Of a stretch of DNA of 64,000 nucleotides, positions 26,207 through 33,629 are shown piece after piece. This stretch comes from Aquimarina spongiae. Lineage in GTDB: Bacteria > Bacteroidota > Bacteroidia > Flavobacteriales > Flavobacteriaceae. Each line of letters starts with the position of its first letter. Position 1 is the first letter of the stretch. The stretch covers positions 372,001 to 436,000 of the forward strand of contig NZ_FQYP01000001.1 in the NCBI RefSeq assembly GCF_900141785.1, in the 5' to 3' direction. The translations under genes were made by a program, and so were the position numbers. The notes under the pieces are model-generated. The model was not told the origin of the DNA and searched no databases. It saw only the letters and a list, made by a program, of their open reading frames with translations.

Positions 26207-26977
26207 TTAAAAAGATAGGTTTTTAATAAATCTAGTGGTCTCTTGTAAAACAACCTCCGCATTCTCCTTATGTGGAGTATGACCAATGTCAGGAATAATC
26301 AATGCTTCCGAAGGTCCTGTCGTATTATTTACAATTGAGTATACCTGATCCAAGGACCCGTATTCGTCCCTTTCTCCCTGTATGATTAGAGATGGGCATT
26401 TGATTTTGGGTAGGAATTCCTCGATATTCCAGAATTGATAGTCTTCGGATAACCAAGTCTCTGTCCACATTCTAAATACATCATCTGTTTTGTTTCCATG
26501 ATATTTTATAAGCTTATCTCGAAGATTGGTCTTTTGGTAAGCGATTACCGCTTCTTTGATGCCAGCTATTGTTTCTTTTTCGACAAATACATGAGCTCCT
26601 TCAGTGATAACTCCCGAAATGATATCTGGAGATAGCGCTGCCGCCAGTAGTGAAATACTTCCACCATCGCTATGTCCAAAAAGAATAACCTTGGTAAGTT
26701 GTAGTTGATTGATTATTTGTACCAATACCTCTGCTTCATTTTGGAGGTAGCTTTTATCTCTTTTTTGAATTGAAAAAGGGGCAGATTGCCCATACCCCTG
26801 TCGATCGTATGATAGTATATTACACCCAATGCGATCAGCTATTTTGTTGGGAAAATCTCTCCATAGTTCAATGCACCCCAAAGAATCATGGAGAAAAATG
26901 ATAGTCGGTAAATCTGTATTGAATAGGTTAGGATTGTCTGAAAATCGGAGACGATGATGATCAATTTTAATATCCAA
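26207..26977 (-). CDS. Alpha/beta-hydrolase
   Basis: A 256-residue alpha/beta-hydrolase-fold protein. IIFLHDSLGCIELW is the oxyanion-hole region. The nucleophile elbow is FGHSDGGSIS. The Asp is in QGERDEYGS and the His in DIGHTPHKENA. All three catalytic residues are in place. The ester or other substrate is not indicated. No signal peptide. It precedes the S9 peptidase on the same strand by about 100 bp and is divergent from the M61 gene. Confidence 0.9.
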   Translation of the reverse strand: MDIKIDHHRLRFSDNPNLFNTDLPTIIFLHDSLGCIELWRDFPNKIADRIGCNILSYDRQGYGQSAPFSIQKRDKSYLQNEAEVLVQIINQLQLTKVILFGHSDGGSISLLAAALSPDIISGVITEGAHVFVEKETIAGIKEAVIAYQKTNLRDKLIKYHGNKTDDVFRMWTETWLSEDYQFWNIEEFLPKIKCPSLIIQGERDEYGSLDQVYSIVNNTTGPSEALIIPDIGHTPHKENAEVVLQETTRFIKNLSF

Positions 26978-27108
26978 AATGATGGGTTTATGGTAAAAAG
27001 TGCTAAAAATAAGCTAAAGTCTGTACAAAATGTATATTTTACGTCCTCAAAATTGTAACATAAACTAGTTTTCTTAGTCTAGCAATAGTAAATAATTAAT
27101 TTGATCAG

Positions 27109-28986
27109 ATGAAAAATATTTTTGCCAAAATCTTCATTGGCGTAATGCTAGTGGGGTGTGGAACTCCAAAAACGTCTAACGATATCGCTACAGGTGTACC
27201 TATTGCCTCGTCTGTAGATTTAACAAAGTCTACAGAAGACAAAGTACCTGTAGTTATCAACCCAGGAAGGTTTGCGCAAGATACGGTAACTTACTACTTG
27301 CCCAAAGTAGTACAAGGAACCTATGCAGTAAGTGATTTTGGGAAATTCGTAGATAATTTCAAAGCGTTGGATTATGAAGGAAATGAAATTATTACCAATA
27401 AGTTAGATGACAATACCTGGGTGATTCCTAATGCAAAACAATTAGACCAAATCCAATATCTAGTTAATGATACTTATGATATTGAAAACTCTGGAGAAGC
27501 TACACCGTTTTCTCCATCAGGAACCAATATCGAACCAGAGAATTACGTGTTGAATCTTCACGGTTTTATTGGTTATTTTGATGTACTCAAGAACAATCAA
27601 TATACACTAGAGGTTATTGCACCAAAAGAGATGAAACGAACTTCTGCATTGCAAAAAGTAGGAGAAGAAGCTAGTGAGGATGAGAGTGTAGTGACGGATA
27701 AGTATTTTGCATCACGTTATTTTGAGATCACGGATAACCCAATGATGTATGGGAAACTGGATGTAGAAGAATTTATGGTGGGGGATATCAAAATTGTATT
27801 GAGTGTATATTCACCAAATGGAGTTCATAAAGCTTCAAAAATCAAAGAAACTGTTTTTAAGATGATGAAGGGACAAAAGGCATATCTTGGTGACATTAAT
27901 AGTACACCTAGATATGATATCTATTTGTATTTAGCCGAAGGTACTCAGGAATCGCCAACAGGATTTGGAGCTCTGGAACATCATACGTCTACTGTAGTAG
28001 TATTACCAGAACAAATGCCTGATGAGGCATTAGCAAGTGCTATGATTGATGTAGTTTCTCATGAGTTTTTTCATATTGTAACTCCGCTTTCTGTGCATTC
28101 TGAGGATGTACACTATTTTGATTACAATGACCCTACATTTTCTAAGCATTTGTGGATGTATGAAGGAGTAACTGAATATTTTGCTACTTTATTTCAAGTG
28201 AATCAGGATCTCGTTGGTGAAGATGAGTTTTATGAAAAGGTGATGGGCAAGATTCAAAGTGCTAATGGTTTTGATGATACGATGAGTTTTACAGAAATGA
28301 GTGAGAACATCTTGGATCAACCGTACGCCTCAAATTATGTAAATGTATACGAAAAAGGAGCGCTTATCGGAATGTGTATTGATATTCTGATGAGAGAAGA
28401 GAGTAATGGGAACAGAGGTATTTTGTCCTTGATGAAAGAATTATCCTTGAAATATGGGAAAAATAAACCTTTCGAAGATGATAACATCATTGCCGAAATT
28501 ACAGAAATGACGTACCCTTCTGTAGGTGAATTTTTGAATACTCATGTAGTAGGAAAGACTCCGATCAATTACAGAGAGTTTTTTAACAAAGTAGGGCTTT
28601 CAATTAGTAATGAAAAGGTAGAAACGAATTATATTCAAAATTCTGGAGCACTTATTGTGGCTGGTGATCAGGCCACTGGAACGATCTTCTTTACTGATTT
28701 GGTAGCAGATAATAGTTTTTGGGCAGAAAATGGAGTAAAAGCGAATGATAATATTGTAGAGATTAATGGTACTAAGTTGACTGTACAGAATGCTAATAAT
28801 GTACTTGGAGGTACTTTTCAATGGAAAGAAGGAGACGATCTGGAGGTGAAATTGAATAGAGAAGGAGAAGAGGTTGTAATCAAAACCAAAGTCGCTAAAT
28901 CGTATACACAAGGAGAAACGTTGTCTCCGTCAGATAATCCTACAGAAGAACAACTGGCGCTTCGTAAAGCTTGGTTGAAAGGATAA
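27109..28986 (+). CDS. M61 family metallopeptidase, lipoprotein, with PDZ domain
   Basis: A 625-residue protein with a lipoprotein signal: hydrophobic 1-16 and lipobox LVGC with Cys17. An N-terminal beta-sandwich (about 45-200) precedes the thermolysin-like catalytic part. The zinc motif HEFFH is at 318-322, and the downstream zinc Glu is in LWMYEGVTEYFATLF. A PDZ domain fills the C-terminus (about 500-610; GVKANDNIVEINGTKL). M61 glycyl aminopeptidases remove N-terminal Gly or Ala. It is probably anchored to the outer membrane, facing the periplasm or the outside. Monocistronic, closed by a palindromic terminator. Confidence 0.94.
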   Translation: MKNIFAKIFIGVMLVGCGTPKTSNDIATGVPIASSVDLTKSTEDKVPVVINPGRFAQDTVTYYLPKVVQGTYAVSDFGKFVDNFKALDYEGNEIITNKLDDNTWVIPNAKQLDQIQYLVNDTYDIENSGEATPFSPSGTNIEPENYVLNLHGFIGYFDVLKNNQYTLEVIAPKEMKRTSALQKVGEEASEDESVVTDKYFASRYFEITDNPMMYGKLDVEEFMVGDIKIVLSVYSPNGVHKASKIKETVFKMMKGQKAYLGDINSTPRYDIYLYLAEGTQESPTGFGALEHHTSTVVVLPEQMPDEALASAMIDVVSHEFFHIVTPLSVHSEDVHYFDYNDPTFSKHLWMYEGVTEYFATLFQVNQDLVGEDEFYEKVMGKIQSANGFDDTMSFTEMSENILDQPYASNYVNVYEKGALIGMCIDILMREESNGNRGILSLMKELSLKYGKNKPFEDDNIIAEITEMTYPSVGEFLNTHVVGKTPINYREFFNKVGLSISNEKVETNYIQNSGALIVAGDQATGTIFFTDLVADNSFWAENGVKANDNIVEINGTKLTVQNANNVLGGTFQWKEGDDLEVKLNREGEEVVIKTKVAKSYTQGETLSPSDNPTEEQLALRKAWLKG

Positions 28987-29004
28987 TTTGTAATAAGAAT
29001 AACT

Positions 29005-29040
29005 AAAAAAGCTGTAAAGCATATGCTTTACAGCTTTTTT
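29005..29040. terminator. Bidirectional terminator: 36-bp perfect palindrome
   Basis: Two 18-base arms with AAAAAAGCTGTAAAGC at the left and its exact complement at the right, ending in TTTTTT on both strands. It lies between the M61 stop and the end of the convergent Dabb gene and can serve both. Confidence 0.9.
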
Positions 29041-29059
29041 TATGATGATTGTAGACTGT

Positions 29060-29470
29060 TTATTTTAAAGAAGAAGAATCGTATACCAATACCTTATTCC
29101 ATAAATCTTTATTTTCTGCAATAAATTTTTTGTGGATAGGAGCCACCTGGTAGTTGTCATGAGCTTCTTTGGATGCAAAAGTGATTACCACACAATAGGT
29201 AAAGGAAGCATCAACTACAGGACGTTTTTCTGTGTTGGCAGGTGTACCAAAGTGGCTAGAGGTGATAAATTCACAACCGTCTAAAAGTTCTTTTACTCCT
29301 TTTTCAAAAGTTTTCCTTTCCTCTCTATTGTCTGGATTGTTTAACCAAAATAGTACAGTGTGCACTAGTTTCCCGTCTATGGTTTTGGCTGATTTTGTTG
29401 TTGATTCATCTTGTTGCGCAAAACTAAATGAGGAAATTAGAAGTGCTGCAAGAATTAGATAACGTTTCAT
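29060..29470 (-). CDS. Exported Dabb family protein (stress-responsive A/B barrel)
   Basis: A 136-residue protein with a signal peptide (1-18, ending FSFAQ). The mature part contains the Dabb dimeric alpha/beta-barrel pattern: KLVHTVLFWL at the first strand, then a helix EERKTFEKGVKELL, FTYCVVITFASKEAHDNYQVAPIHKKFI. Most Dabb proteins are cytoplasmic; exported versions occur in Bacteroidota. Function unknown; the related olivetolic-acid cyclase and stress proteins share only the fold. Confidence 0.85.
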   Translation of the reverse strand: MKRYLILAALLISSFSFAQQDESTTKSAKTIDGKLVHTVLFWLNNPDNREERKTFEKGVKELLDGCEFITSSHFGTPANTEKRPVVDASFTYCVVITFASKEAHDNYQVAPIHKKFIAENKDLWNKVLVYDSSSLK

Positions 29471-29549
29471 AAATCAATGTGCTTTAGTTAATGTGTTGTT
29501 ACCGATGTGGTATATATAAGAGTTGTTTCTGTTTAAAATATAGACGGTT

Positions 29550-30347
29550 TTACTCCGATTTATAGGGGATTTTATCTAAGAGGTATCGTATAGCCTCAAG
29601 ACGGGCTTTGGTTTTTCGATCTGCTTCTATAATGATCCAGGGAGAATCTTTGGTATTAGTATGTTCAAACATTTTGACTTTGTATTTGGTGTATTCATCC
29701 CAAAGTTCCTGTGCTCGTTCATCTACCTTTGTCATTTTCCATTTTTTTAGCGGATTGGACTTGATATCTTTAAAACGATAATCTTGTTCCTCCTTAGTGA
29801 TCGAAAAATAGAACTTGATGAGGTAGGTGTCAGATTCCATGATCATTCTTTCAAACTCATTGACCTGGCCCATAAAAGTTTCGTACTGTTGTTGGGTACA
29901 AAAACCATTTACAGGCTCTACCACAGCTCTATTATACCAACTGCGATCAAAAAAGACAATCTCGCCAGGTTTGGGGAGTTGGTTAACATAGCGTTGAAAA
30001 TACCATTGTCCTCCTTCTTCTTCGGTTGGTTTTGGTAGAGCAACAATTTTGAAGTGTCTGGGGTTAATGTGAGCAGTAACTCTTCTTATGGCACCACCTT
30101 TACCAGCGGCATCTCGACCTTCGAACAGAATTACGACCTTTTTGTTATTGGTAATTACCCAGCTTTGTAACTTAACCAACTCTGCTTGTAATGCTTTAAG
30201 CTCAATTTCATACTTGGTCATTCTCAATGCTTTTTCTACATCGGTCTTTTTGTCGGCAAGAAGATATCGCAATCCAATGGGAGAATTGAGGAGTTCTATA
30301 TCCTTTTCTGAAAGATATAGGGCTTCTGTTTGTTTTGTTTCTTTCAT
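29550..30347 (-). CDS. ppk2: Polyphosphate kinase 2 family protein, second of a tandem pair
   Basis: A 265-residue PPK2. Walker A is FEGRDAAGKGGAI; the lid and linker follow with ALPKPTEEEGGQWYFQRY. Walker B is IVFFDRSWYNRAVVEPV. The helical lid contains FSITKEEQDYRF. PPK2 enzymes use polyphosphate to phosphorylate nucleoside mono- or diphosphates (or the reverse) in the cytoplasm. The single domain and length are class I/III-like; the nucleotide preference cannot be told by eye. It begins 6 bp after a paralogue and is surely in the same operon. Confidence 0.92.
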   Translation of the reverse strand: MKETKQTEALYLSEKDIELLNSPIGLRYLLADKKTDVEKALRMTKYEIELKALQAELVKLQSWVITNNKKVVILFEGRDAAGKGGAIRRVTAHINPRHFKIVALPKPTEEEGGQWYFQRYVNQLPKPGEIVFFDRSWYNRAVVEPVNGFCTQQQYETFMGQVNEFERMIMESDTYLIKFYFSITKEEQDYRFKDIKSNPLKKWKMTKVDERAQELWDEYTKYKVKMFEHTNTKDSPWIIIEADRKTKARLEAIRYLLDKIPYKSE

Positions 30348-30353
30348 AGGGGA

Positions 30354-31199
30354 TTAAATATCAATTTGTTCAACATATCGATGATACCTCAATATCACAT
30401 TTGGGTCGGGAAATAGCCTGGTTTTGGCTCTGGTTTTACCTGTGTATTCAAATTTGGATAGCACGTAACGCATACTTTCTAGACGAGCTGTCTTTTTACT
30501 ATTGGTCTTAACAATGATCCAAGGGCTAAAGGTAGTATGTGTTTTAGAGAACATTTGTTCTTTATAGAGCGTGTATTTACTCCATAATTGCTGTCCTTTC
30601 ATATCTACAGGGCTAAATTTCCAGGCTTTCAAAGGGTTTTCTATCCGCGCATCAAATCGTTTTTGTTGTTCTTCTTTGGATATCGAAAACCAGAATTTGA
30701 TAACTATTACACCATCTTCATAGAGCATATGCTCAAATTCGGGAACCTGCACCATAAACTTATTGTATTGCTTTTTGGTACAAAATCCCATTACTGGCTC
30801 TACTACAGCGCGGTTATACCAGCTGCGATCAAAAAAAACAATTTCTCCTGGGTTTGGTAATTCTTTTATATATCTTCGGAAATACCATTGCCCTTGTTCT
30901 TCTTCTGTAGGTTTGGATAGTGCTACAATTCGCATAGAGCGGGGGTTAAGATGCTCTGTAAACCGTTTGATAGATCCTCCTTTTCCTGCAGCGTCTCTCC
31001 CTTCAAAAATAATGGCTACTCTCATTTTTTTCTTGGCGATCCATTGTTGAAGGTTTACCAATTCAGCTTGTAAAAACCGTAGTTCTTCTTCATATTGAAA
31101 CTTGCGCATTATTTTCTGGATATCAATATCCTTTTCCTGGGCAAGTGCTACAAGCTGTTTACGTTTTTTTATTTGATTAAGCTCCTCGAGGGTGAACAT
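30354..31199 (-). CDS. ppk2: Polyphosphate kinase 2 family protein, first of a tandem pair
   Basis: A 281-residue PPK2 with Walker A FEGRDAAGKGGSI, the segment ALSKPTEEEQGQWYFRRY and Walker B IVFFDRSWYNRAVVEPV. It is strongly similar to the gene that follows it but differs at many surface positions and has a longer C-terminus with FPDPNVILRYHRYVEQ. Both copies keep all catalytic motifs, so neither looks like a decaying duplicate. The pair may split the work between AMP/ADP and GMP/GDP or between synthesis and use of polyphosphate; this is inference. Confidence 0.92.
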   Translation of the reverse strand: MFTLEELNQIKKRKQLVALAQEKDIDIQKIMRKFQYEEELRFLQAELVNLQQWIAKKKMRVAIIFEGRDAAGKGGSIKRFTEHLNPRSMRIVALSKPTEEEQGQWYFRRYIKELPNPGEIVFFDRSWYNRAVVEPVMGFCTKKQYNKFMVQVPEFEHMLYEDGVIVIKFWFSISKEEQQKRFDARIENPLKAWKFSPVDMKGQQLWSKYTLYKEQMFSKTHTTFSPWIIVKTNSKKTARLESMRYVLSKFEYTGKTRAKTRLFPDPNVILRYHRYVEQIDI

Positions 31200-31342
31200 G
31201 TGTATTTTGATTTGTTGTAGTGTATGGTAAATATAGCATTAAGCAAGCTTTGGTACAACCCCATATATGGCTTTTCTGGATTTGAAAAGATAATCGCTTT
31301 ATAAACAATGTGGTTTCTGGAAGGTGTTTTTGGGAAAAAAGA

Positions 31343-31371
31343 AAGCAGGCACATTTGATATGCGCCTGCTT
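31343..31371 (-). terminator. Intrinsic terminator of the ArsR-AHSA1 pair
   Basis: AAGCAGGCAC / GCGCCTGCTT, nine of ten pairs, nine-base loop. On minus it is followed by TCTTTTTTCCC. It lies 21 bp after the AHSA1 gene stop. Confidence 0.8.
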
Positions 31372-31392
31372 CTAAATATTTTTAAGATGATT

Positions 31393-31848
31393 TTAACTTA
31401 CTTTTTCTTGCAAGTAAGAGGTTAATCTTTCAAAAGTAGAGCCCCAACCGTTGTAGAAGCCCATTTGTTCTTGTTGCCTACAGTATTCTTCGGTTTCATG
31501 GATGACATGAAATGTAAATTGTGTTTTGTCGCCAATTTTCTTGAGTAACACTTGTAGTTCAACACCTTCAGTCATCGGTTTGAAATTGGCAGAAGTTCGA
31601 ATTTTTTGAAGTTTAATGATTTCGATGTATACACCATCCGCAATAAAATCTTTTCCATCGGGCATGGTCATTGCATATTCCCAGGCACCACCTTCTACAA
31701 AATTATGCTCGATAATTCTGGTTTTCATTCCTTTTGGTCCCCACCATTGTGTAATGTGCTCGGGTTGTGTCCAGGCCTCCCAAACCAATTCTATGGGAGC
31801 GTCAAAAGTTTTTTCAATGGTTAACGTTCGGTTGTTAAGATCACTCAT
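31393..31848 (-). CDS. SRPBCC / AHSA1 family protein
   Basis: A 151-residue protein of the activator-of-Hsp90-homologue-1-like SRPBCC group. It starts with LTIEKTFDAPIELVWEAWTQPEHITQWWGPKGM, the family hallmark, followed by the VEGGAWEYAMTMPDG turn and ends with GWGSTFERLTSYL. The fold is a helix-grip with a hydrophobic cavity; the ligand is unknown. Its start overlaps the end of the ArsR gene by 8 bp, so the two are translationally coupled. This ArsR-plus-AHSA1 pairing is common in bacteria. Confidence 0.93.
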   Translation of the reverse strand: MSDLNNRTLTIEKTFDAPIELVWEAWTQPEHITQWWGPKGMKTRIIEHNFVEGGAWEYAMTMPDGKDFIADGVYIEIIKLQKIRTSANFKPMTEGVELQVLLKKIGDKTQFTFHVIHETEEYCRQQEQMGFYNGWGSTFERLTSYLQEKVS

Positions 31849-32179
31849 TTTTATTATCGTTTTTGGATTTTGCTTGTAGTTGTTTTAAGTAGGCTTCGAA
31901 AGAGTCTATTTTTTCTTCCCATAAACTTTGATATTGTTCAACCCATAAAAAAGCCGGAATCAGACTCTTAGGGCGAATCAGACAATAGCGTTCTCGCCCT
32001 TGTTGTTGGATATCAATAATACCACACTCATTAAGAATCTTTAGATGTTTAGATATCGCAGGTCGACTTACATCAAACTGATGGGCTATTTCGTTGATTG
32101 ATAAGGTTTTTTGTGATAACAATTGAATGATATCACGTCGTACCGGATCGGCAATAGCTTGAAAAACGTCTCTTCTCAT
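31841..32179 (-). CDS. ArsR family winged-helix transcriptional regulator
   Basis: A 112-residue winged-helix repressor. DPVRRDIIQLLSQKTLSINEIAHQFDVSRPAISKHLKIL is the classic ArsR DNA-binding part, and the wing is GIIDIQQQGRERYC. There is no metal-binding CxC motif in the recognition helix, so it belongs to the metal-independent group that pairs with AHSA1 proteins. The promoter region carries several GTTAC/GTAAC boxes beginning 7 bp before the ATG, suggesting autorepression of the operon. Confidence 0.93.
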   Translation of the reverse strand: MRRDVFQAIADPVRRDIIQLLSQKTLSINEIAHQFDVSRPAISKHLKILNECGIIDIQQQGRERYCLIRPKSLIPAFLWVEQYQSLWEEKIDSFEAYLKQLQAKSKNDNKNE

Positions 32180-32185
32180 AAATAT

Positions 32186-32228
32186 GTTACCGTTTGGTTA
32201 CAAATATATATGTAACTATTCGGTTACA
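32186..32228. promoter_or_regulatory. Cluster of GTTAC boxes, putative ArsR operator
   Basis: Four boxes lie within 43 bp: GTTAC at 32186, GTTAC at 32197, GTAAC at 32212 and GTTAC at 32223. The outer pair TGTAAC-N6-GTTACA (32211-32228) is an inverted repeat, and GGTTACAAA...TGTAAC also forms one. They stand directly upstream of the ArsR ATG. Confidence 0.6.
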
Positions 32229-32282
32229 CAAATTAATTGTGGATTAATTTTTAGATTTGAGGAGGAGGAGGTAAGTCAATGA

Positions 32283-32710
32283 TTACAATCCAAGAAGTTG
32301 AAGTTTTTTAATTTTATGATAGCGTAAAGCGGCTTTAACGCATTGCTTTAGCTCATTTTTGGTAGTGGTTCGTTAATTTGAAACACCAGGGCTCTATTTC
32401 CTTCAAAATCAAAAGTTTGTTTAAAAACGATTCTGAAAGTAGCCACTAATTGACTTGAACAGTTAAAATACATGGCATATTGATTTGGAGTCTTTTTCTT
32501 CCAATCAATTCTGAGGGTACTTCCGTGTTTAGCAATATAGCTTGGTTCTCCCCATTTTAGAGTTTCTTCTAATTCTAATACTTCTTCGGTTTCCTTAGCA
32601 GTTTCCAAAATCAACTCACGAAGATTCAGCATTTTATCTTTTACGGTCCCTGGATAATTATCAAAAACGGTTTTTACGTTTTGAGAGGTGTTCAGTTTAA
32701 AATCTTTCAT
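32283..32710 (-). pseudogene. DUF1801 family protein gene with a one-base frameshift near its 3' end
   Basis: From the ATG at 32710 the frame runs 120 residues to a stop at 32348. It shows the DUF1801 core: a helix with ELILETAKETEEVLE, then LKWGEPSYIA, LRIDWKKKTPNQYAMYF and FEGNRALVFQINEPLP. The usual C-terminal helix is missing in this frame. One base after a run of five A the -1 frame continues with ELKQCVKAALRYHKIKK and ends at a TAA at 32283-32285, which is just the missing helix. One extra A at 32356-32360 would restore it. It could be a real lesion, a slippage site or a sequencing error. The shorter product may still fold. Confidence 0.75.
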
Positions 32711-32776
32711 GAATTGTTATTTACTAAAATGGATGTTGTGATTTGAAAAGGATTAAAGATTAAGGTATCTGGTGTC

Positions 32777-32796
32777 ACTGACAACTGTATGTCAGT
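32777..32796. repeat. Inverted repeat ACTGACA-N6-TGTCAGT
   Basis: Seven perfect pairs around a six-base spacer, in the 229-bp divergent gap between the DUF1801 gene and the NTF2-like gene. No T-run follows. It could be an operator for either promoter; nothing else in this gap is notable. Confidence 0.35.
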
Positions 32797-32939
32797 AGCT
32801 AAATTTAATTTTTGGAGAGCTTTATTGAACATTAAGGAAGAATTGACATCAGCATGGGAAGAATCATAATGTACCCGTGCTTATTCAGGATATACTTTTG
32901 TGGTGTACACAATAAACAAAACTTTTAATTAAAACTATT

Positions 32940-33317
32940 ATGAATAATTCAACTACAAAAGAACAGACAATCAAAGAAAATGTAAACGCTGTATTAAATC
33001 TACTTTCAGAAGGTAAATTTCTGGATGCAATGAATGAGTATTTGGCAGATGATGTTATTCTACGCGAAGGAAATAACGAGCCTAAGGTGGGTAAGGAATT
33101 TTGTATTCGTCAAGAAGAAGAATTACTAGCTACTGTTACTGCATTTCATGGATACGAAGTTGTAAGTGGTCCTGCAGTAAAAGGAGATACTTCATTTTAT
33201 GAGGCTGTAATGAAATTTGATACCGCAGACGGACAAAAACATACTTTCGAACAAGTAGTGCGAACAAAATGGAATGATGCAGGAAAAATTATTGAAGAAA
33301 GATATTATCATTCTTAA
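32940..33317 (+). CDS. NTF2-like / SnoaL-type protein
   Basis: A 125-residue cytoplasmic NTF2-like protein: a helix KENVNAVLNLLSEGKFLDAMNEYLADDVILREG, then GKEFCIRQEEELLATVTAFHGYEV, and a last strand pair ending KIIEERYYHS. The arrangement fits SnoaL-like proteins without a known reaction. It is not closely similar to the other two NTF2-like proteins of this window (3365 and 48340). Monocistronic, followed by a hairpin. Confidence 0.78.
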   Translation: MNNSTTKEQTIKENVNAVLNLLSEGKFLDAMNEYLADDVILREGNNEPKVGKEFCIRQEEELLATVTAFHGYEVVSGPAVKGDTSFYEAVMKFDTADGQKHTFEQVVRTKWNDAGKIIEERYYHS

Positions 33318-33355
33318 AATCAAAAGATTACAATAAGTGTTTAATGGGATTGAGA

Positions 33356-33386
33356 ACGACCATTACTGAAAAAGTAATGGTCGTTT
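33356..33386 (+). terminator. Hairpin after the NTF2-like gene
   Basis: ACGACCATTAC / GTAATGGTCGT, eleven perfect pairs with a seven-base loop. The following T-run is short (TTTA), so termination may be weak. It stands about 40 bp after the stop. Confidence 0.65.
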
Positions 33387-33579
33387 AGTATATGAATGTC
33401 TCTCATTGTTTAAAAAAGAATCTAATCTCATTTCATGTTTATATAATTAGATGCTCTTCCTTCGGATTTAGACAAAATTGAAGGTGTATTTTGGTTGAAA
33501 TGTATTTTAATAGCTTGTAAGCCAAATAATCAACAAATTTAGCTATGTATTTGTTAATTACTTTGTAGGTTGGCTGTTT

Positions 33580-33587
33580 TAATTTTG
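33580..33587 (+). promoter_or_regulatory. Bacteroidota -7 promoter box for parE-parC
   Basis: TAATTTTG matches TAnnTTTG, with transcription expected near 33594 and the parE ATG at 33630. A GTG at 33591 lies at the expected transcription start and is therefore an unlikely start codon. The rest of the 312-bp gap shows no other feature beyond the upstream hairpin. Confidence 0.5.
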
Positions 33588-33629
33588 TAAGTGAAACCTT
33601 ATATTAGCTGGCATTCTACCCAAAATTTT

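Noticed and set aside
28600..28911. 103-residue minus-strand frame inside the M61 gene
   Set aside because: Shadow frame of the PDZ-coding region with low-complexity Ile/Tyr/Ser composition.
33591..33629. GTG start 13 codons upstream for parE
   Set aside because: The codon lies at the expected transcription start, just 3 bp after the -7 box; the ATG at 33630 begins the conserved part.
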